Below are positions 62,305 to 64,000 of a stretch of 64,000 nt of DNA, one piece after another (position 1 is the stretch's first letter; the number at the start of each line of letters is the position of its first letter). The DNA lies in the NCBI RefSeq assembly GCF_001758425.2, contig NZ_MDSS02000001.1, forward strand, positions 62,001-126,000, written 5' to 3'. The notes under the pieces were generated by a model, which was not told where the DNA came from, ran no database searches, and saw nothing but the letters and a program-made list of their open reading frames with translations. Source of the stretch: Nesterenkonia sp. PF2B19 (GTDB taxonomy: Bacteria > Actinomycetota > Actinomycetes > Actinomycetales > Micrococcaceae). The translations under genes and the position numbers were made by a program.

Positions 62305-63192
62305 ATGAGCGAGAAGGACTTCAGCCAGTACGCCCACCCCGAGAAGCTCGTGTCCACGGACTGGGTGGCCGAGCACAAGGACGACGACGGCATCGTCCTC
62401 GTCGAGTCGAACGAGGACGTCCTGCTCTACGAGACGGGGCACATCCCCGGTGCCGTCAAGATCGACTGGCACACCGAGCTCAACGACCCGATCACCCGGG
62501 ACTTCCTCGACGGCGAGCATTTCGCGGAGTTCGCGGCGTCGAAGGGCATCAGCCGGGACACCACCGTGGTGTTCTACGGCGACAAGTCGAACTGGTGGGC
62601 CGCCTACGCCCTCTGGGTGTTCACCCTGTTCGGGCACGAGGACGTCCGACTGATGGACGGGGGCCGACAGAAGTGGATCGCTGAAGGTCGTGACGTCACC
62701 ACCGAGCGGACCGAACCGACCCGTGCCGACTATCCGGTGATCAGCCGTGACGACTCCACGTTCCGCGCGTTCCGTGAGGATGTCTTCGAGCACTTCGGCA
62801 AGCCCCTGGTCGACGTGCGCTCCCCGCTCGAGTACTCGGGTGAGCGCACCCACATGGAGGGCTACGAGGAGGAGGGCTCCCTGCGCGGTGGCCACATCCC
62901 CTCGGCCGCCTCCGTCCCGTGGGCCCGAGCCGCCGAGGAGGACGGCACCTTCAAGCCCCGCGAGGAGCTGGAGCGCATCTACCGTGAGGAGGCCGGCATC
63001 GGGGAGGCGGACGAGGTCATCGCCTACTGCCGGATCGGCGAGCGGTCCTCGCACACCTGGTTCGTCCTCCAGCACCTGCTCGGGCACCGCCACGTCCGCA
63101 ACTACGACGGCTCCTGGACGGAGTGGGGCAACTCGGTCCGTCTGCCCATCGCCGTCGGCGAGGAGCCGGGCGAGGCGCCCACAGGCCGCTGA
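62305..63192 (+). CDS. sseA: Sulfurtransferase with two rhodanese domains
   Basis: Thiosulfate or 3-mercaptopyruvate sulfurtransferase, 295 residues. The first rhodanese domain (about 10-130) lacks an active Cys. The second has the persulfide Cys242 in [16 protein letters not shown]. The CRIGERS loop matches the CysA/SseA actinobacterial group annotated as thiosulfate sulfurtransferase. [18 protein letters not shown] and [13 protein letters not shown] are typical. It lies 60 bp upstream of a SufE gene, an arrangement that suggests both act in sulfane-sulfur transfer. Confidence 0.93.
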   Translation: MSEKDFSQYAHPEKLVSTDWVAEHKDDDGIVLVESNEDVLLYETGHIPGAVKIDWHTELNDPITRDFLDGEHFAEFAASKGISRDTTVVFYGDKSNWWAAYALWVFTLFGHEDVRLMDGGRQKWIAEGRDVTTERTEPTRADYPVISRDDSTFRAFREDVFEHFGKPLVDVRSPLEYSGERTHMEGYEEEGSLRGGHIPSAASVPWARAAEEDGTFKPREELERIYREEAGIGEADEVIAYCRIGERSSHTWFVLQHLLGHRHVRNYDGSWTEWGNSVRLPIAVGEEPGEAPTGR

Positions 63193-63252
63193 GCCGTTGA
63201 GCGGGCGGGGCGCCGGACGACGCATCCCGCCCCGCTCTCCTATCCTGGAGAC

Positions 63253-63711
63253 ATGATGACCACCACCACCGCCGGCCTTCCCGAACCGCTGGCTGAGATC
63301 GTCGAGGAGTTCCAGGCGGTCCCGGACCAGCAGAAGCTGGAGCTGCTCCTGGAGCTCTCCCGCGAGCTGCCGGACGTGCCGGAGCAGTATCAGGACCGTG
63401 CCGACACCATGGAGCAGGTGGTGGAGTGCCAGACCCCGCTGTTCCTGGCCTTCGAGTTCGACGACGAGGCCCGCACCGCGGAGATCATCTTCGCCGCCCC
63501 GCCCGAGGCCCCGACGACCCGCGGCTTCGCCTCGATCCTGCATCAGGGACTCAGCGGGCTCAGCTACGACGAGATCCTGGCCACCCCGGACGACGTCCCG
63601 ACCCGGCTGGGCCTGGCGAAGGCCATCACACCGCTGCGCCTGCGTGGCATGTCAGCCATGCTCGGCCGCATCAAGCGCAATGTCACCGAGCACGTCGCGT
63701 CGTTGAGCTGA
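63253..63711 (+). CDS. sufE: SufE family sulfur acceptor protein
   Basis: 152 residues. SufE accepts sulfur from cysteine desulfurases as a persulfide. LPEPLAEIVEEFQAV at the start, MEQVVECQTPLFLAFEFDDE with the acceptor Cys59, and GFASILHQGLSGLSYDEILATPDD and GLAKAITPLRLRGMSAMLGRIKR match the family. A TATCCT box ends 6 bp before the ATG, with GGAG inside that space, so the leader is very short. Neighbour of the rhodanese gene, which may supply or use the same sulfur. Confidence 0.92.
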   Translation: MMTTTTAGLPEPLAEIVEEFQAVPDQQKLELLLELSRELPDVPEQYQDRADTMEQVVECQTPLFLAFEFDDEARTAEIIFAAPPEAPTTRGFASILHQGLSGLSYDEILATPDDVPTRLGLAKAITPLRLRGMSAMLGRIKRNVTEHVASLS

Positions 63712-64000
63712 GGTGGGCCGGGGCGTCACCGGTGAACAGCTCGGCGACCCACTGCTCCACGCTGCTCTCCCAGCGCTGGGGGTCGTGGTTCCACTCCTTG
63801 ACATGCCGCGCCTGGGTGAAGGGCACGAAGCTGACCTTCTCATTCCGCTCGGCAAGGTTCCGCGACGGAGCGTAGGGGACGACGTCGTCGTCGCTGCTGT
63901 GCAGGATCAGAGTCCGCACATGCAGCTGCTCGGCGCGGTCGATCCAGTTCATCGCCTTGAGATCCACCGGTGCGGCCAGTCCGGTGACCCGTCGGCCCGC
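63683..64000 (-). CDS. Alpha/beta hydrolase, C-terminal part (runs off the window)
   Basis: The minus-strand frame is open from the window edge to a stop at 63683. It shows LHVRTLILHSSDDDVVPYAPSRNLAER, the conserved Asp loop of the alpha/beta hydrolase fold, and FTQARHVKEWNHDPQRWESSVEQWV with the catalytic His (RHVKEWN). The nucleophile Ser region lies outside the window. The substrate is unknown. The 3' end overlaps the convergent sufE gene by 29 bp. Confidence 0.8.
   Translation of the reverse strand, partial: AGRRVTGLAAPVDLKAMNWIDRAEQLHVRTLILHSSDDDVVPYAPSRNLAERNEKVSFVPFTQARHVKEWNHDPQRWESSVEQWVAELFTGDAPAHLSSTTRRAR

Overview
The window is GC-rich (most third codon positions are G or C) and densely coded. 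It reads as a chromosomal core region of a Gram-positive actinobacterium, most like Micrococcaceae (Arthrobacter/Nesterenkonia-type). The basis is the gene order ruvC-ruvA-ruvB-yajC-secD-secF-relA, the thrS-HIT-pgsA block, rpsD-alaS-ruvX, a mycothiol-type glycosyltransferase (mshA), a PAC2 protein and DUF4191/DUF4192 proteins, together with TAGACT-like -10 boxes and frequent GTG/TTG starts. I see no prophage, insertion sequence, CRISPR array or biosynthetic cluster.

Layout. 0-3 kb: DUF4192 and PAC2 proteins (-). 3-12 kb: leucyl aminopeptidase, then a 2-oxoacid dehydrogenase/lipoate block (lpdA, E2 with two lipoyl domains, lipB-lipA), with a membrane Ser/Thr kinase on the opposite strand. 12-18 kb: DUF4191 protein, rpsD with a long structured leader, alaS, ruvX and an AbiEi-antitoxin-like protein (+). 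18-28 kb: a long (-) run of stringent-response, Sec translocase and Holliday-junction genes plus yebC. 28-30 kb: a badly disrupted M3 peptidase. 30-35 kb: thrS, HIT hydrolase and phosphatidylinositol-phosphate synthase, then a Nei-type glycosylase and rpiB. 35-42 kb: an OsmC-globin read-through ORF, a coupled pair of unknown genes, thioesterase II, mshA, a DUF2079 membrane protein and tRNA-Arg. 42-52 kb: ssb, ettA, long-form GAPDH, RNase P RNA, an NfeD/flotillin pair and a divergent ChlI/ChlD-type AAA+/VWA chelatase pair. 52-64 kb: yaaA, RNase HI, NIF3, msrA, cysK-cysE, a Tat-exported M14 carboxypeptidase, gnd, ppk2, zapE, rhodanese-sufE and the end of an alpha/beta hydrolase.

Functional links. 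LipA and LipB make the lipoyl cofactor carried by the nearby E2. RuvA, RuvB, RuvC and RuvX (YqgF family) lie close together. CysE feeds O-acetylserine to CysK. The rhodanese and SufE handle sulfane sulfur. Flotillin and NfeD form a membrane-microdomain pair. RpiB and Gnd belong to the pentose phosphate pathway.

Data-quality warning. At least twelve genes, several of them essential (alaS, secD), are split by frameshifts. Nearly all are explained by one missing base. This points to systematic single-base deletions in the sequence rather than biological decay, so the coordinates below span whole genes across those breaks. The most interesting biology is the in-frame OsmC-globin ORF with its own internal ribosome binding site, a palindromic operator over the chelatase promoter, the structured rpsD leader, and a set of probable leaderless genes.
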